A program made the position numbers and the translations under genes. A stretch of 64,000 nt of DNA from Azolla caroliniana. Taxonomy: Eukaryota; Polypodiophyta. Under the pieces are notes generated by a model. It saw only the letters and a program-made list of their open reading frames with translations. It searched no databases and was not told the DNA's origin. Position 1 is the stretch's first letter; each line of letters starts with the position of its first letter. The stretch is taken from NCBI GenBank assembly GCA_043228905.1, contig JBHGNT010000016.1:6758001-6822000 (forward strand). The letters are read 5' to 3'. Below, piece by piece: positions 61,161 through 64,000 of this stretch.

Positions 61161-61175
61161 TACATACATACATAA
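60822..61175. repeat. (CATA)n/(CA)n array upstream of the CLC gene
   Basis: About 350 bp of ACATACAT units with a few GCACACATACACAT interruptions and a terminal (CA)n, ending about 280 bp upstream of the CLC ATG. Frames in it (Cys-Met-Tyr-Val or His-Thr-Tyr-Ile repeats) are artefacts. Confidence 0.97.
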
Positions 61176-61451
61176 CCCTTGGGCTACATGTGAACCTTGC
61201 CTTACCCAAATCTCTCTCCCTCTCTCTCTCTCTCTCTTCTGAATCTTTTCTTTCTCTTTCAATCCTTCACACATAATGTACATATTTTGTGTCTTTGTTT
61301 TTTTTCTTCTTCCTCCTTGAATGGAGCTGGTAGACAACAGGATTTCCGAACATACACTCAGTTTACTCTCCATTTCCCACCCTTCTGAACCTATCCCTTC
61401 TCAGAGCTGCTCATCTATGGCCCCTGAAGCCCTCCGTGCTTCCTTGCTGTG

Positions 61452-64000
61452 ATGGACGGAGATTCGAACCTCCTAGAAACACAATCAAACCATAGCGATG
61501 ACTACTACACAGAGAAGACTTTGCCTCTTCTTCTCTCTTCTTCTTCTAAGAGCATCGAACAGATCAATCTGAGCAGAGCGAGCTCTCAGATTGCTATCAT
61601 TGGTGCTAAATATGCTCATGTTGAGAGCCTTGATTATGAGTACGTAAAGAAAGAAGAATGAAACTTATGCTTAGAAAAGCCCAAGTTCCTGATACTATGA
61701 TTTTGTCCTTGTGTAATTAGAAATAGTAACAGTGGTTTATTGTTATCATCATAGCAGTATGTTTTTTTAGTTTCTTCTTCTCATTTCTCAGTAAAACTAT
61801 TTGGGATAATTTCCTTTCCTCATTAAACTGATTTAGATAAATTTCTTTCTCTCCTTACAAATAGGTATTTTTATTTGTTCATTGAAAAATGTTTGGGGTA
61901 AATTTGTTTTGTCATGAAAATTGTAAAGAAGAAGAAGAAACCATGGATCCATTGAAGAAAATGCAGAAAAAATGAAATAGAAGCAAAAGAAACGAAGAAA
62001 AAGTAATGGAACAGAAGAAGAATTGAAAAAGAAAATTAAAAACAAATATAAAATGAGTTCATCTCATAACAAATTGGGTATTTATTTATACATTTTCTCA
62101 TTATCAGTTTTCTAGTAATCAAATTTCTCATAACGTATATGCATTTTCTTTTTCCTTGTTTTTCGTTTTCAGAATAGTGGCAAATGATATTTTCAAACAA
62201 GACTGGAGATCACAGACGAGAGGCGGGATCTTACAATACATCATTTTGAAATGGACATTAGCATGCTTGGTGGGATTGCTGACCGGAATTACAGGATTCT
62301 CTATCAATCTTGCCGTTGAAAACATTGCAGGATTCAAGCTCTCGAAAGTGGATCAATTCATCCAAGATAACAGGTGGTGTCTTCTGTCTTTTATCTTCAT
62401 TCATCACGTGTTTAAGCATGTTTCAAATGGTAAATATATATCAAAACCAAGAATTATATGCAAGAAACAATGTGCATCATGATCTATCATGCATTGAGCA
62501 TATTTGAATTGGTAAACTTATATCACAAGAGCTATGTGCATCTCCATCTAAGTGTTTGAGCGTGATTCAAATGTTAAATCTACATAAAAAAAGAACCATC
62601 CAATGGTTCTATAGTCAATCTGTACCTATTATCCCATCCTCACACCAGGAGGCAATCTAGAACGGAAGGCTACATTAATGGGGTTTAATTTATGCTAGAG
62701 TAGCCCAATAAGCTGTTGGATATATGTGTTAATCTCAATACCTATAGTTTGGGATACATGGTTAGATGGAGATTAAGATTCTAATCTTCTATATGTTTTT
62801 ATTAATTGTAGTCAATTGCATACTCATAAGAAAGCGATCTGAATGTCAGTTGTATGTTTGGGATTGAAACACTGCATATTTTTTAACGTAATGCAAAATG
62901 TGACCTAATACCTCAGATCAGTCTTGAGGTTAGATGGCATATAAGGATGCTTTATTAAAGTTATTACAAAAAAGCAAAAAACATTATGTGAGATAAGGAA
63001 AAAGAAGAAGACAAAACCTTGATTTTCAGGATAGGGTTGGCCTTTTCTATCTTAGTTGGAAGCAACCTTATATTGGTGTTGTCATCAGCGCTCTTGTGTG
63101 CATATATTGGTCCTGCTGCTGCTGGATCTGGAATTCCTGAAGTGAAAGCTTACCTGAATGGCATTGATGCACCCAACATATTGGCTCTAAATACCCTTAT
63201 TGTCAAGGTATTCCTTACCATTTCGTCTTACCTACATTCGAGAATTGGAGTTCTTCTGTTTTGCACTAGTTCATTTGTAATGTTCTGTAACCATGTAATT
63301 ATATGGTAGTTACATCTAGATAAGAGAAAAAATCTTGGAATTGATACAAAGACCAATGGAAAAACTCTGGAATCCTTGATTTTTTTCTCTTTGTTTTCCC
63401 AGATTCTCCCTGACGTTTTCATGATTTCTAGAAATGTCGATGGTCAACCCCTGAAAGGGAGAAAACGTCAGTTCAAGTAGCACATATAATCAAGAAACAA
63501 AGGATGACGTGACAAAATATTTGCTGCAAATAGCACATTTATAATTACTCTTTCAGGGGTGGAAGCAGTAGTGATTGGGGAAATAATGGAAATACTGGGG
63601 GGCCTTTTTAGGGAACCTATTTCGGAGCTTTTTAGGGAAACTATTTTGGACTTTCTCCAACTCCAAAAAACGTGAATGGTCGATATCATGCAGGTGCTCG
63701 GGAGCATTGGTTCTGTGGCAGGTGGTTTGTATGTTGGAAAGGAAGGACCATTGGTTCACACTGGGGCATGTATCGCGGCATTGTTGTCCCAAGGTGGCTC
63801 TAAACGCTACTATGTGACATGGAGATGGCTACGCTACTTCAAAAATGATAGAGATAGACGTGATTTGGTCACATGTGGAGCTGCTGCTGGAGTTGCTGCT
63901 GCTTTTAGAGCACCTGTGGGTGGTGTTTTGTTTGCGTTAGAGGAAGTGGCTTCATGGTAACGTAGAATTTCACATGTTTTATTTGCATCAGTAAAAGTGG
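61452..64000 (+). CDS. CLC: CLC-type chloride channel/anion exchanger, 5' part (continues beyond window)
   Basis: Four exons seen: 61452-61639, 62173-62373, 63030-63207 and 63694-63956, with matching phases. A donor at 63957 leads out of the window, so the gene is partial here. The N-terminus ends VESLDYE-IVANDIFKQDWRS, the cytosolic lead of plant CLCs. Then come a membrane helix (LKWTLACLVGLLTG), the GSGIPEVKAYLNG selectivity loop, GKEGPLVHTGAC with the gating glutamate, a YFKNDRDRRDLVTCGAAAGV block, and AAFRAPVGGVLFALEE. Plant CLCs move chloride or nitrate across vacuolar, Golgi and other endomembranes. Ser rather than Pro in G-S-G-I-P-E fits the chloride-type members (CLC-c/-g) rather than the nitrate/proton exchanger CLC-a; the gating Glu suggests exchanger ability. 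ATG 61452 is the first Met in frame. Confidence 0.95.

Overview
This window is nuclear DNA of a land plant. The evidence is AT-rich sequence with intron-containing genes, GT-AG splice sites, an intronless 892-residue PPR protein, plastid and mitochondrial targeting peptides, a stomatal-type EPFL peptide gene and plant promoter elements (telo-box, site II). The sparse genes, many LINE remnants and very abundant (CATA)n arrays would suit a fern or other non-seed plant, but that is a guess and the species is not identified.

Recognisable protein genes, left to right: an EPFL secreted-peptide exon (minus, 3599-4071); an unrecognised four-exon gene with a repeat-rich N-terminus and a C-terminal hydrophobic segment (plus, 18243-21820); a plastid-targeted CBM20 starch-binding protein with a repetitive acidic tail (minus, 24731-27318); cytosolic ribosomal protein uS8/RPS15A (minus, 34805-36158, complete, 130 aa); a nine-exon LPA1-like (At4g28740-type) plastid protein (minus, 37673-42172, 498 aa); a C2orf69/UPF0565 homologue (minus, 43937-45786, 326 aa); a mitochondrial calcium uniporter (minus, 48072-50174, 319 aa); a PLS-type PPR protein (plus, 52731-55409); and the 5' half of a CLC chloride channel/exchanger (plus, from 61452, running off the right edge). 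The genes are not an operon or cluster. Plastid, mitochondrial, translation and ion-transport genes simply lie side by side, and exon phases agree across most junctions.

The rest is repeats. There are at least three 5'-truncated LINE 3' ends (31250-32397, 48683-49032, 59593-60389), two with clear 16-17 bp target-site duplications. Older LINE debris lies near 16.3-17.4 kb and 43.0-43.3 kb. A tRNA-like (SINE-type) element sits at 43335-43402. A TIR-bounded element at 45925-46777 carries a broken cold-shock-domain gene, which makes it Pack-MULE-like. Many genes also have their own tandem-repeat array in the promoter, first intron or coding sequence.

Long stretches (1-3.5 kb, 6.5-16 kb, 21.8-24.7 kb, 28.3-31.2 kb, 32.4-34.8 kb, 50.6-52.7 kb, 55.4-59.5 kb) show no gene I can support. 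The most interesting leads are the Pack-MULE-like capture just upstream of the C2orf69 homologue, the intron minisatellite whose unit carries a splice acceptor in the LPA1-like gene, the repetitive acidic tail of the CBM20 protein, the unrecognised repeat protein at 18-22 kb, and a near-perfect 25-bp-arm hairpin at 11.1-11.2 kb.
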